Translations under genes and position numbers: made by a program | Origin: Hyaloscypha bicolor E | Lineage: Eukaryota > Ascomycota > Leotiomycetes > Helotiales > Hyaloscyphaceae | Direction: 5' to 3' | Length of the DNA: 64,000 nucleotides | Assembly (NCBI RefSeq): GCF_002865645.1 | Contig: NW_020194691.1 | Span: 1,488,001-1,552,000 of the forward strand | Shown: piece by piece, positions 12,193-22,370 of the stretch | Numbering within the stretch: position 1 is the first letter of the stretch | How the letters are laid out: every line of letters starts with the position of its first letter | Notes under the pieces: generated by a model | Told to the model about the DNA's origin: nothing | Seen by the model: only the letters and a program-made list of their open reading frames with translations | The model's database searches: none

Positions 12193-15100
12193 ATGGCACG
12201 AGTGAAGCCGACCCGGCACCTCAACAGATACACAGAAATTGGCAGTCGTAGAGCTAATGGCCGAGTCTCGCGACGGAAAATCATGAAGCCACCCCCTGAC
12301 CCAACGTTAATGGCATATAGAAAAGCCTTTAAACGCGCAAACGACCAACCATTTATTAGGGAGAATAATATAGATATGGAAGATTCCGAGACTCAATTAT
12401 GGGGAGAGGAGGACTATAATCAAGTCAATGGATTTGGTAATAATAAATACGAATCCGATAATACAATGGTTTATTACACGACGCAAGAAGCAAGCGCAAG
12501 CAAGGATCAGAAGAGAACTCGGATTAATCTGGATAACCGAGAGGCTAGTAGTAGATTGTGGGAGGAGGTTAACCCTTTACTTGGGTATACTATATTCTCC
12601 GGGTTACTAATAACTTGTTCCTCGCCCAGATATACTCGATTATTAATAAATATTCTATATATTAGGTTTTCAAGTAAGTATATTTTTGTGATTTTTTTAA
12701 AGCAATAATTAACGTATACATAAAGGTATTCGATAACAAACTATCGAGTCATGTCAGTGCACTGGCTCACTAGTAACTAGTATTATTTCAGACGGCTTTT
12801 TCCCGACAGGTTAGCATTTTCTTCCTCTTTTATATTCAAATAATTAATTCTATTTAGCTCCTCAAAATCCAACCCTCGCATTCGAGTTCATAACTTTAGA
12901 GTTCTTTCATAATATTATTATGATAGGCAGGATTTCGAAATTTGCCTGGGCACATGCTCTTTATCGTTTACTTGTTCGGATATATCACGAGCGACTTCCA
13001 GATTTTCAGAAACCTTGGCAAGCAGTATACTTTAACTAGCTAAAATCCAGGGAGAAGTGTTAAGAAGTATTCAATTAACATGCTCGTAACATTGTACCCT
13101 CATGGAAGCCAAAGGAAGCCTTGAGCGAACTATGTCCTCCTTGTTTTTATCGGAACTCCGATAACTATGGACCCAATCGACCAATTATTGGAGGTCTAGA
13201 CGCAAATTTCCAGCTGAAAAGGAGAAAATTTCGAGAAGGAAGGGAGCTTCTCCTTAAATAACCACCAGTCTGCAAACTATTCATTTCGGATCCAGTCGAT
13301 CCAGATACGATCCTAATAACCAAGGAATACCAAGCCCGAAGTGAAGTTCGCCAAGACATTCAAACAGTGTCTAGTTACGAATCGTCTCCGGTGCAAACAA
13401 GTCCGACAGAGCGTAGTATTCATCTCAATCATGGTAGTTATGGGGGAATGTCTAGCCAATCTTCCACTGCCTTGAAAAACGGAGTTGCAGAAGAGATTAC
13501 CTCAAGTGGTCAGCATAATAACGACGGCTGTCCACATTACTTCCACGCGGCCGAAGAGAATAAAGGGACCCTAAAAAGCTTCAAGAAACTTGACCAAACT
13601 GGCCTCATAAATTATTACTGCCGCCATAACATGACAATCTCACTATTGAACTTATACCGTGGGGAAAAGTTCTTTTATGGTATTCATATTACAGAGTCGC
13701 TCTTGGACCGCCTTCTAGCAGATACTCACTTGATTCTATAGTATAATATTGCTTGCAAATTCGGCCCTCATCTCCGTTACAAATACCCTACATTATCCGA
13801 ACGAGTACGGTGTTATATAAATGCCTTTCATGCATATGCGCATGCTCTTGGTTACTAGTTAAAGTGGTCCCCGCTTCGCGTACAGTTAGCAGCACTGTCA
13901 GATAGCGAAGGGGTTGAGAGGGACTGGTCTTTCAAGTCTCACTTAGTTATTCTAACTCGCATCTGTAATACATTATACCGTGAGATGCTATTACACGAGC
14001 AGACGCTCTACCGCGGACAACTTCAGCGGCAATAGCTTGGAAAGGTTCTCAATAAAAAGTATGAGCGTGCACTTAAGGTTGCCGGTAAAGCCAAGGTGAC
14101 ATTCAGTGAAGTCAAGGACTACCTTATATTAATAGGGAAGATGTCTGGCACCAATGATATTGGGTTGGAGCTAAAGAAATATGCCGAAGAGCAATTAGAA
14201 TGGTTTAGGAAGAAGGCTAAGGGGAAGAAATAGTCGGAGATCGATCGACCTTTTGAGTATTTGCATCGACTATTAATGCATGAAGAAGCTCTGGAACGGA
14301 AATTCCAGTTGCGGGAGAAAGAGGATCCTGGATCTATTAATGAGGTCATTATTGCCGTTAAGAAACGCCAGGGAAGGGGGGATTCCCTAGCTACATGGCA
14401 CAAAGACGGATTAATGTCATTCTGTCAGATCAGAGATCAAGCCGTTAATTATTGTAACCAGGAGTTAGAAAAACATAATCAAAACAGAGGTGACTGGCCT
14501 GTTAGTAGGGAGCTTCGCAAGGAATATGCGAAGTCATATACCTGGCATTGTATTGAGGAGGAAGTCCAACACTTTCATAGGCAAGCTACTGCCCAAGTAT
14601 ACCAGTATCGCAATATTACACGGAAAAACGATACTAGAGGGACAAAGGCGGCCGCACTCCTTCGGAGACAACTTCAAAGGACCTTTCCACAATAAGAGAG
14701 GCGGCTGAAAAAAATCCAGGCTTTAATGAGCCAGCTACCAGCCGGAGATTCCAGGCCCCAAACATTTACGCTTCAGACCTTTCACCCGGAGAACCTCGAG
14801 GAAGAATCACAATCTCGATTCTGGAACTACGAAAAGGCACAGGCGCATGGCCTAGGACTAGAACAGAAGCTAGAAAGCGTACCGTTACATGCGTTCCTGG
14901 ATAATCTCGTAATCTTGAAAGGCATTAATGCGTACTTTCGTAACGAAAGGGCGAAAGAGGAACAAGAATTTTTGAAGCATGAATGGTACCGCTTAGTGCG
15001 ATAGACAAGGGATCGACTTGAGGCTCTCGATATTCTGTAGCGGAATGATACTACTACTTGGGCTCAGGATCATATCAAAACTCTCCTTATAGAAACAATT

Positions 15101-15477
15101 CTAACGGCTGAAAATACGTTGGGATGTCATATCGATTTGTTACACCAGGAGCTTCGCAGTAGCCTCTTACGTATGTATATAATCTTATAATAAAGAGAAG
15201 CTTACTAACTTAGTTAGAATATATAGCAAATGCTCTTGAGGCATTACTATCTTTTTGTGAGCCTTAGCTTATATTACAATATTTGCCGAGAAATAAGACA
15301 AAAGACTATTTCGCAGACCTAATTCCTATATATAATCTGGTAATAGGCCGGGCTAGAGCTTCTATTAAAGAGTCGCTGGAACTAAAAGGAGATAATATAG
15401 TTAGGGACGAGAGTAATAACGAGATAGACTTAGAGGTACAAGCAAAGTTTATGGGAGATTTGGAAGAAGAAACTTAA
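12193..15477 (+). pseudogene. KDZ-type transposase, RIP-inactivated relic
   Basis: The ATG at 12,193 opens a 171-codon N-terminal part with Lys/Arg-rich start. From about 13,160 to 15,170 one plus frame contains the transposase core: CPPCFYRNSDNYG, GLDANFQLKRRK (first catalytic Asp), ADTHLIL then YNIACKFGPH (family motif YDIAC, here with Asp replaced by Asn), FHAYAHALGY, and SEGVERDWSF (acidic residue of the third motif). These are the landmarks of Kyakuja-Dileera-Zisupton transposases. The core frame has eight stops (13,259; 13,739; 13,856; 14,033; 14,231; 14,693; 15,002; 15,038), every one TAA or TAG and none TGA, which fits CpA to TpA mutation. A likely intron (GTATGT...TTAG, about 15,173-15,222) precedes a last exon ending at 15,477. 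The element can no longer move by itself. Confidence 0.85.
12709..13159 (+). other. Degenerate internal part of the KDZ relic
   Basis: Between the open N-terminal part and the recognisable core, the sequence is AT-rich and I could not follow a reading frame. It probably encodes the region ahead of the CPPC motif in the ancestral transposase, possibly with an intron. Confidence 0.4.
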
Positions 15478-15800
15478 AATACTAAAAAGGAAAATTATAA
15501 TTTCAGAAAATAAAAAATATCTTTTAACCTTAGTTTTATTTAATATATTTTTCTTCTTTTCTTCTTTTAATTATTTTAATTTCAAATAATAAAAAATATA
15601 TTAATTATTAAAAAGAATTATTTATTTTATATAAATATTTTTAAATTATTATTTATTATTTATTTTAATTCTTTTTATTTTAAAGATTTAATATATTTTT
15701 CTTATTATTATATATTTAAAGTTCTTTTAATTATTTAATTATCCTTATTTTTTTTTTAGCTAATTAATTACCTTTTACTATAACTTAGTAAAGCGCTTTC
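15478..15800. other. AT-rich spacer after the KDZ relic
   Basis: Nearly pure A/T sequence with TTATTATTTATT-type words. No reading frame, RNA or clear repeat unit was seen. Compositionally it resembles 1-3.7 kb. Confidence 0.6.
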
Positions 15801-16195
15801 GGCCAATTAACTGCCCTTAGCTCTTCTTTACTATGACTTAGTAAAGCGCTTTCGGCCAACTTAATCTTTTGGCCAATTAACTACCCTAATCTTTCGGCCG
15901 ATTAACTGCTCTAATTCTTCGGCCAATTAACTGCCTAATTCTTTGGCCAATTAACTGCCCCTAATTTTTCGGCCGATTAACTGCCTAATTCTTCGGCCGA
16001 TTAACTGCCTAATTCTTCGGCCCAATTAACTGCCCCCTAATTTTTCGGCCGATTAACTACCCTTAATCTTTCGGCCGATTAACTGCCCTTAGCTCTTCTT
16101 TACTGTGACTTAGTAAAGCGCTTTCGGCCAATTAACTGCCCTAACCTTTCGGCCGATTAACTGCCCTAATTTTTCGGCCGATTAATTGCCCTTCT
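15795..16195. repeat. Minisatellite, 22-25 bp unit TTCGGCCGATTAACTGCCCTAAT
   Basis: At least fourteen units of TTCGGCCRATTAACTGCCCTAAT follow one another with small length changes in the CCC/TAATT linker. A second motif, TTTACTRTGACTTAGTAAAGCGC, itself an inverted repeat around TTTACT/AGTAAA, is interspersed three times and recurs just after the array. The array stands at the far end of the repeat block that starts with the foldback array at 3.7 kb. Confidence 0.85.
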
Positions 16196-16407
16196 TATTT
16201 TCTTAATTAATAATATTTCTTTACTGTGATTTAGTAAAGAAGAGGGTATGGTCGTTACCCAGAATTCAAACCTTTATTGGGCCAGGTCCTTATGTAGCGA
16301 CCTTGGCTAAGGAGAGTTAGGGCTGACTAAGCGTGCATGCTTGTGGTGAAAACTCTGGCTTTTTCTTTTTTTTAATTTAATTTTATAATGAATTAATATA
16401 ATTTAAT
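16196..16407. other. Spacer with no gene
   Basis: A short GC-balanced segment (about 16,240-16,350) is followed by AT-rich DNA. The phrase AACTCTGGCT just before 16,360 also precedes the related repeat copy at 58 kb, so it may belong to that element family. Confidence 0.4.
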
Positions 16408-16745
16408 ACTTGTTTTATTTCCTTATAGCGCTAATTATGCGCTATTTAAATACGAACTTTCTATAAAATTTGGATTAGTAATAACTCTTTAAATTGAAGA
16501 AGTTAAAAGTTTTATATTTTATAACCTGAAGGTAAGCTTAAGAAAGCCTAGAAATTTAGCGAAAAAGTCCCTAAAACCAGATATGAGAGCCCTATAAGCC
16601 CATAATTTATAGGGCCTTATAGGTCTCAAAAACTAAAACTTAATTAATTAGTATATAAACTCCCTAAAATTAAAGTACTGTTTTAAGGAATCTTTTTATT
16701 ATAAGTTAGAAAGCACGTGATTATAATACAAGGGTTAGGTTATAA
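16408..16745. mobile_element. AT-rich repeat element, copy 1 (related to 52.4 and 58.0 kb)
   Basis: The left end ACTTGTTTTATTTCCTTATAGCGC followed by TAATTATGCGCTATTTAAATAC and GGATTAGTAATAACTCTTTAAA is shared with the copy at 58,014. The right part (CCTATAAGCCCATAATTTATAGGGCC... and ...AAGGAATCTTTTTATTATAAG...CACGTG) matches the copy at 52,355 in inverted orientation. No coding capacity is seen. It looks like a MITE or other non-autonomous element. Confidence 0.65.
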
Positions 16746-17699
16746 TATACTAGCTTACACTTATATTGAAAAATCTAATTTCAGAATTTTAAAGAGCTCA
16801 GGTAGCCAATTAAACACCCCTGCCCCAATCGACACCCCTAATCGACACCCGGGGGGGGGGGTCGTTTTAGTTTTTCCCATTTTCCCAGGTGGTTGTTCCG
16901 GGAACCCGAGTAACGCCTAGAAAATCTTGGGCTCTAAAGCTTTTTTCCTCGTGTTTTGCAACGAGCAAAGACTGCCACATTGAAAGAAAATTCAATTATT
17001 TTCATAGCTTGACCTTGTATTCCCCTAAGCCACAAAGGTATTCAGTTGCAAGCTATCCCCATGCTCGGAAGAGATTAAGGGGAGCAGAACCCGAGGTAAG
17101 ACGTCGCAAGTTATCTGTGCGCGAAGAATCGAGAGGCTTATTCGAAGATGTTGCAGAATATCAAGGCTCAAACCCACTACGGTGCAGGCTGTCGAGGAAG
17201 GAATTGTCAGGACTCAAGAAACAGTTCGCGGATTGTCAAATCCAGGATCATTAAGGCCTGGGAAGGTATCCGGATATGCTTAATTAAGAAATATCGATTT
17301 GAACGCCGCTATGATACATATTTTCGGGTATTATTACGGTAGAGCATACCCGCACACGGCTCGGAGAGGTATCAGCCGTATTATGTTTGCACAAGGTCAA
17401 AGGAGTCGTTGCGGAATCCTTTGCGGCCTTGGATAAAGAGTGTTTGATGGACGCTGAAAGAGGATGCGATGATTCTGAAGATGAGGGAGGATGGCTGCTC
17501 ATGAGAATACATCCACGCAGCGTTCGAAAGGGGTGATCTAAGTGCACTATCCTGTGAAACTTAAAAGATAGCCGCAGTGAAAGTGATGCGCCCATCTGCT
17601 TAATATCTCAGACTCTAGAATATAGAATTCGCAATATTATCAGAGAAAATCAGTACTGTTACGGTGTGCTCCTATGACAGGAAACGTTGCGTATTCCCA
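16746..17699. other. Intergenic, no convincing gene
   Basis: Several 60-120-codon frames exist on both strands (for example 16,889-17,254 plus and 17,284-17,595 minus), but none resembles a protein I know and they overlap one another. An 11-G run at about 16,851-16,861 is followed by TCGTTTTAG and preceded by two ATCGACACCC words. A similar arrangement recurs inverted at about 57,905. Confidence 0.4.
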
Positions 17700-18040
17700 G
17701 GAATCTGGTGCCCACAATTGAATAGGTCTGAACACCTTGATGTTTTAGTAGTTCGGCAAGCCGATAGCTCGTTAAGCTTTGACAAGGCTATATTCTGAAG
17801 ATGGTTGGCCCGGTTTTTGAATCAAAATCTCTCGGGTGGCCTCCTGGGTATGCAGATGTATCACCAGCCGAGCCGAACGAACACATTGCCTTGCCAGGGT
17901 CGCAGTCCAACCTTCATGCCATGACGGAAGTCGGACGGCCCGGATGTTTATCCTATCTAGGCCGGGGGCTTTCTGGGTTGCTTGAGCAGCTCTAGTAACA
18001 CTTAATTCATTTGTGATTTTGCACTGCCTCAATTCAACTG
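17700..18040 (-). mobile_element. Fragment of a LINE-type reverse transcriptase
   Basis: The minus strand reads TRAAQATQKAPGLDRINIRA, then TLARQCVRSA, then ILIQKPGQPSSEYSLVKA. This is the order seen at the start of the reverse-transcriptase domain of fungal non-LTR retrotransposons: an AP-G-DGI-like motif, then the KPG...Y...YR-IS segment. The frame stops in the middle of the domain, so only about 90 codons survive. Identification rests on motif order alone. Confidence 0.6.
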
Positions 18041-18122
18041 TACTGAAAGAGAGCGCCGACAGAAGGTCACATGACCGAGGGATATATGCTCCGGTCATGT
18101 GATACCCGAGTATTCGTAACAT

Positions 18123-18867
18123 CCAGTTAAGCCTAAGGGTTAACTACGTCATACTACGGCACTGATATCAGTACACTCCGTAGGGGTTTTTGGGTAATAT
18201 ATAAGGAGAGAAGAGCTCGTAGTATTCACTCCTTAATCCGCAGCAATACAACTACTTTACACCCTGCCTTGGTACCTCACGTACAGCCCAAATAGCTACC
18301 CTCCTCCCACATTGCTAGTGCCTATTGACAGTAGTCATGCCCTGTTTTAACAAGCCGAATATTATATATATACTAGTAACACAAACTGCGTACACCGAGG
18401 CCCTTAAACAGGATAACACTCAGAAATCGTACACATACGTTTGCAATAAAGCAAACCCTTCTTATTGGCGATGCTTCACAGCGTTTTGCTGGTGGACGCG
18501 GCAACCGGGCCCACCGCGGCTGAAGCTAGCGTGAATTTTGAAGGCATTGTGGGTACTGTTTCAGGGCATGGGCGTTTCGCTTCGTTTCAGGGAATCTGAC
18601 ATAAGCCCATCTTCAAGTTTATTTAGCTACGTTTTTAATACACACTCCGAGGGGAATGAGATGGTCCTTGCTGTCAGATTTGCAATGTGTATGCAAAAGC
18701 ATTTGCACCCCTATTATCTTTAATTAAGTCTATTTTCGGACTGATGTCTCGGCGTTGCCGCTATTTTAAGTATAACTCCAGCTGACACATAGCCACAAAG
18801 AACTTCAGGACATGCGGGAAATTACTAACCAAGAAGAGAGCCGAATAAAAATGAGCCTTATCAAAGG
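18123..18867. other. Intergenic region upstream of a secreted-protein gene
   Basis: No supported gene. Frames of 60-69 codons at 18,325 and 18,538 have no recognisable features. Confidence 0.45.
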
Positions 18868-18876
18868 TATAAATAA
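18868..18876 (+). promoter_or_regulatory. TATA box of the secreted-protein gene
   Basis: TATAAATAA lies 132 bp upstream of the ATG at 19,008. The distance leaves room for a short 5' leader. Confidence 0.5.
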
Positions 18877-19007
18877 TTTGGACCGCCCTCGATTAGAATC
18901 ACAACAGGTTCTACAAGGCTACTCGACTTAACATCTCCAAACCAACCTGAGCATTTCCTAATCTCTCGAGTCTTACACCGAACAAAGAAACATCAACGAA
19001 TAACATC

Positions 19008-19837
19008 ATGGCACTCTTCAAGAACGCATTGCTGGCCTCTCTTATCACCTTATCCGTCGCTCTGCCATACGACGGCCCTGTTTCGACGAGTATTATCGAG
19101 AGAGACAATTCAACATTACACCTACAAGTTGAGTTGGGAAGCAATTCGGTAAGCTGGTCCTGATATCTCTGTCTAATTCTTTTATGAATATCCTTTCGCT
19201 CACAGGCCCACAGTTTGACATTGGAGACCAAGACGCTAGCACTTTTCTATCGAAGTTTATACAACCAGTTTGTTCCGCTACAGGTTGCGACTCTGGATCC
19301 CCTCAGAGCTTCACGTTCGTGACTGTGAGCGGTGGCTCCACCGCTGACGGAACTGCCACTATTAAAATGAGCGGCACTATCGACGGCGACAACAATGTGT
19401 TACAACTACTTTTGAACGCCGTCAATACCGCGATGCTTCAGTCAAAGCAGTGCACAACAGTTCATGGAGAAGAGTGCGCCAACACCCCCCATCCATCAAA
19501 TCCATCGAAGCGTGAGGATGCTCCCATTGCTCTCAGTTGCTCGGATGTCTCATTGTAAGTATTCGGAATCTCCGATTTAAAAAAGAGCCTATTGGCTGAT
19601 CTATTTAATAGTGTTACCTGTACCCTTGCCAATTTTATACAAGTCACTTTGTTTGACGCAAGTTCGGACGTAAAGGCCCAGATGAGCTTATCGGGCTCCG
19701 CAGAAGAACCATCAGGCTTTGATTGCAGTAGTTTCATCGGCTCTATCCAGAGCGCGCTAGGCGCTATCCCCCTCCCAGATATCGCTGAGGGCGTTATATC
19801 TGGTATTTCAGCAATCTGCAGTTTGATATCTGGGTAG
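19008..19837 (+). CDS. Small secreted Cys-containing protein, three exons
   Basis: Exons are 19,008-19,148, 19,214-19,554 and 19,612-19,837. The introns have GTAAGC/CAG and GTAAGT/TAG borders, of 65 and 57 bp, and keep the frame. The product is 235 residues. It starts with a clear secretion signal (MALFKNALLASLITLSVALP). The mature part holds cysteines in pairs (VCSATGC, KQC...EEC, LSC, VTC, DCS, ICS), a Thr/Gly/Ser-rich strand region (FTFVTVSGGS) and two hydrophobic helices, the last being GVISGISAICSLISG. I recognise no family. Size, signal and cysteines are compatible with an extracellular or effector-type protein, but that is inference. Confidence 0.75.
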
Positions 19838-20448
19838 CCCTTGTTGGTACATGTGTGCGCGTAACATACAACGGAGCCATTGGTTGTATGGACAGCGTCG
19901 TTGCACGCTTAGGACATGCTCAATTGTATTAATATTGTAGTATAACGATTATTTCTTAAGGCAAAGTATATAGGCATGCTCAGACGCTGCTCCGGCATGC
20001 TCACCATCAGCTCAGGTTAAAGCAGTATTTGCCCACGTCCGCAGACTAAAACCGAACCAGTGAAAGGGAAAATTAATCCTGAGTCTGAAGGTATCTTGGA
20101 TTGAAATGATCTGCCACCCCCCAACTTCCCCCCAAACCGCAGCTTCTAGATACTCGACCCTTTTAGGCGACTTCGAGGCGCACAAGCCGATAGCCGTGCT
20201 TGGCGAACGCGCTCAAAGAGGGGGGTATCACGATGTGGTCGACAGGGACCAAGAGAGTTTGTAGGCGCTGAAAACACAAAGGAAAGAGCACCGACATTGG
20301 TGGACGGCGACGGTGTTGAGACGTGGCGAAAAGACGCAGAATATCAGGAATTGCAAAGCAGCAATTGGCGATGGCAAGCTGATGCTCAGCCAGAAGGTGA
20401 GGGGCATACGAACTCCTACGATCCTCCCCCTCCTTCCCCTCAACCAAC
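19838..20448. other. Intergenic region between two secreted-protein genes
   Basis: Contains the 3' ends of two converging genes. Overlapping 70-100-codon frames on both strands at 20,163-20,612 have arginine-rich, shadow-like composition and are not supported. Confidence 0.45.
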
Positions 20449-20853
20449 CTACTCTATTTCAACCTTGCTGTCGCGCCACACGGCTTCAACACCAGAATCC
20501 GACCGAATCACAGCTAACAACTCGTCATCCACGTTCTGGCAACCGTAGACAACGCGATCCGGATAAAGCCTATCAAAGACGTTGTAGATATGAGGAGTCA
20601 GGTCCGTTTTGACGGCCTCGAAATGCTGCTGGAGGGTATGGCCAGGAACAAGGTAGACGCCGTAGAATCCTGGGACGAACTTCTCGAGGTCTGCATTATG
20701 AGGGAGAAGAGGCGCTTCACAGGTAATTGGATGCTCGTGCAGCGAATATTGGACAGGGTTTTCGGCCTCAGCGGCAGCGGCTGATTGAGGCCCTACTGCA
20801 ACTTGGAGAGCAATGATGGTGAAGAACGGAGTGGTTATGGTTCTCCACAGCAT
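20449..20853 (-). CDS. Hypothetical small secreted protein (134 residues)
   Basis: A single-exon frame begins MLWRTITTPFFTIIALQVAV, a good secretion signal, with a probable cleavage after the Ala-rich stretch near residue 28. The mature part of about 105 residues has two cysteines (ITCEAP and VYGCQN) and contains FYGVYLVPGHTLQQHF, followed by an alternating strand/helix pattern ending in VEAVWRDSKVEIE. That layout faintly recalls the inhibitor-I9/propeptide fold of subtilases, but I would not assign it. A TATAAATA word lies 71 bp upstream of the start. Reality of the gene is supported by signal peptide plus TATA. Confidence 0.6.
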   Translation of the reverse strand: MLWRTITTPFFTIIALQVAVGPQSAAAAEAENPVQYSLHEHPITCEAPLLPHNADLEKFVPGFYGVYLVPGHTLQQHFEAVKTDLTPHIYNVFDRLYPDRVVYGCQNVDDELLAVIRSDSGVEAVWRDSKVEIE

Positions 20854-20923
20854 TTCGAGTCGTAGAAGTTGGAAGGTACCAGAGTCGGTGGAAGTGCGAG
20901 ATGAGGGGAAGTTGGTGTGAAAC

Positions 20924-20931
20924 TATTTATA
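20924..20931 (-). promoter_or_regulatory. TATA box of the 134-residue secreted-protein gene
   Basis: The minus strand reads TATAAATA here, 71 bp before the ATG at 20,853. Confidence 0.5.
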
Positions 20932-21219
20932 TCTGAAAGTCCCATGACATTACTCGCTTGAATGACGTGTGGACGACCAATCCCAAGCCGAGCAACACAA
21001 ATTCGCCGATGCAGTAGGGGTTATATATTTAAGAGATAAATAAGAGGGGAAGTACGTGAAGATGGATATGCGTTTAGATAAGCTGAGCAAGCTGGGATGT
21101 TCGATGCGGACCTTGACGAGGCGGGGCCAGGAGTGCGCGTTTTGATTGGCTGATATTTTAATTTATAATTAGGTACTATATGTAACTAAATAAGGAGATT
21201 TTCTCCAACATTTAAGCGA

Positions 21220-21469
21220 GGCGCTGTGGCGGAGTGGTTAACGCGTATGTGCCGTCCAAAACTTGCAAATAGTTTGTAACTAACACTTATCCAGGATGCC
21301 CTGCTAAGATCATTGATCAAGCAGTTTCAGGCATTTCCTTCGGGGTATGTGGTGTCACTCTGCATTGTGTTTCGTCACTAACAAAATTATAGAGCGTAAG
21401 TCTTCACTGTCCAAACGTACCCGGTCATTGTTAATAGTAAACAGAAGAGTTCGAATCTCTTCGGCGTCG
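21220..21469 (+). tRNA. tRNA-Ser-like gene interrupted in the anticodon loop
   Basis: Acceptor strands GGCGCTG (21,220-21,226) and CGGCGTC (21,462-21,468) pair at all seven positions (two G-T pairs), followed by G as discriminator, as in serine tRNAs. The D-arm/A-box is GCGGAGTGGTTAACGC, the T-arm/B-box AAGAGTTCGAATCTCTT. Anticodon stem halves TATGT (21,246-21,250) and ACGTA (21,415-21,419) pair. Between them lie about 160 bp, bounded by the direct repeat GTCCAAA (21,254-21,260 and 21,409-21,415). A long variable arm fits a class II tRNA. I cannot read a standard serine anticodon with T at position 33. It is therefore either a pseudogene with an insertion or a gene with an unusually long intron. 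Ten T residues follow at about 21,474. Confidence 0.6.
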
Positions 21470-21473
21470 ATAA

Positions 21474-21483
21474 TTTTTTTTTT
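21474..21483 (+). terminator. RNA polymerase III oligo-T terminator
   Basis: A run of ten T starts five bases after the tRNA discriminator base, as expected for Pol III termination. Confidence 0.6.
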
Positions 21484-22370
21484 GGCCGTTTTTGATTCCA
21501 TTCCTTCAAGCCTAATTTTTTGAGTCTTAACCTGCTTTTACTACAATTCCCTAAGCGAGGCCCGCCCCCCACCCCCCCGCTCCCTCACCAAACCGGCCGC
21601 CCGCGCAATTCCCCCCCCCTCCGCGCCCTGCCCACCCCAAAAAATATCGTACGGGCCTAAAAATTTTACACTCTGAAAGCGCGCACGCGGTTTCGCGATT
21701 CTAGAACCAAAATCAGTCAAAACGGCCTGTGGGGGCGGCCAAAATTGCTGCTTTCGCGCGCGCACATTGCGCTGGCGGACAGCGCCCGAAGGCAGGGGCT
21801 TCAGGGTGCTAAGCGAGCCCTGTAGCGGGCGCTGCACCCCTCTAACTTACGCCCTCATTGCGTAGCCATAATTCTAAGCAGGAGTAATCGTAAAAATAAA
21901 AGGACTTTAGATTCCGAAAGGACAAAAGCTAGTAGTGATTTTGATATGCGGCTTTTACTTAATTATATTAAAGATTGGCTACTGTAGGCACCGGGAAAAA
22001 CAATCGGATTTGCACGTATAGTACGAAAGTACGCTTTAAGCAAGACGTGCCCCTTGGCCAGGTAAACAATACCTTATCTCCGCCCTTCCTAGCGCGCTTT
22101 TGGGACCGTAATTTTCTTGTCGTGAATAGAAAAGAGGCAGAACCTAGCAGATGATATTGATCTCACTATTGTTTATTGCCGTCAGGTGATCTCGCTTCCT
22201 TTCTCTCGCTTAAGGTTACAACCCTTGAGAATGTACTCTTCAGACCTAGCTACTATAAATCAACTTCAAAACAAATCATTTTTGTTTGACCCTATCTGAT
22301 TGTAAGCACTTTATTTATCAACCAGCTCTCGTATTATTGTACTTGCCATATCGATCTACCAGCCCTCACT
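21484..22370. other. Intergenic, no supported gene
   Basis: About 21,550-21,840 is C/G-rich with C homopolymers and encodes only low-complexity frames. The rest shows nothing recognisable. This is also the 3' flank of the Tc BC gene. Confidence 0.45.

Noticed and set aside
15795..16195. CRISPR array
   Set aside because: Units are contiguous 22-25 bp repeats without unique spacers, and the genome is eukaryotic. It is a minisatellite.
21541..21837. 98-codon minus frame in a GC-rich stretch
   Set aside because: Homopolymer-rich, Gly/Arg-biased, no start context or relatives.
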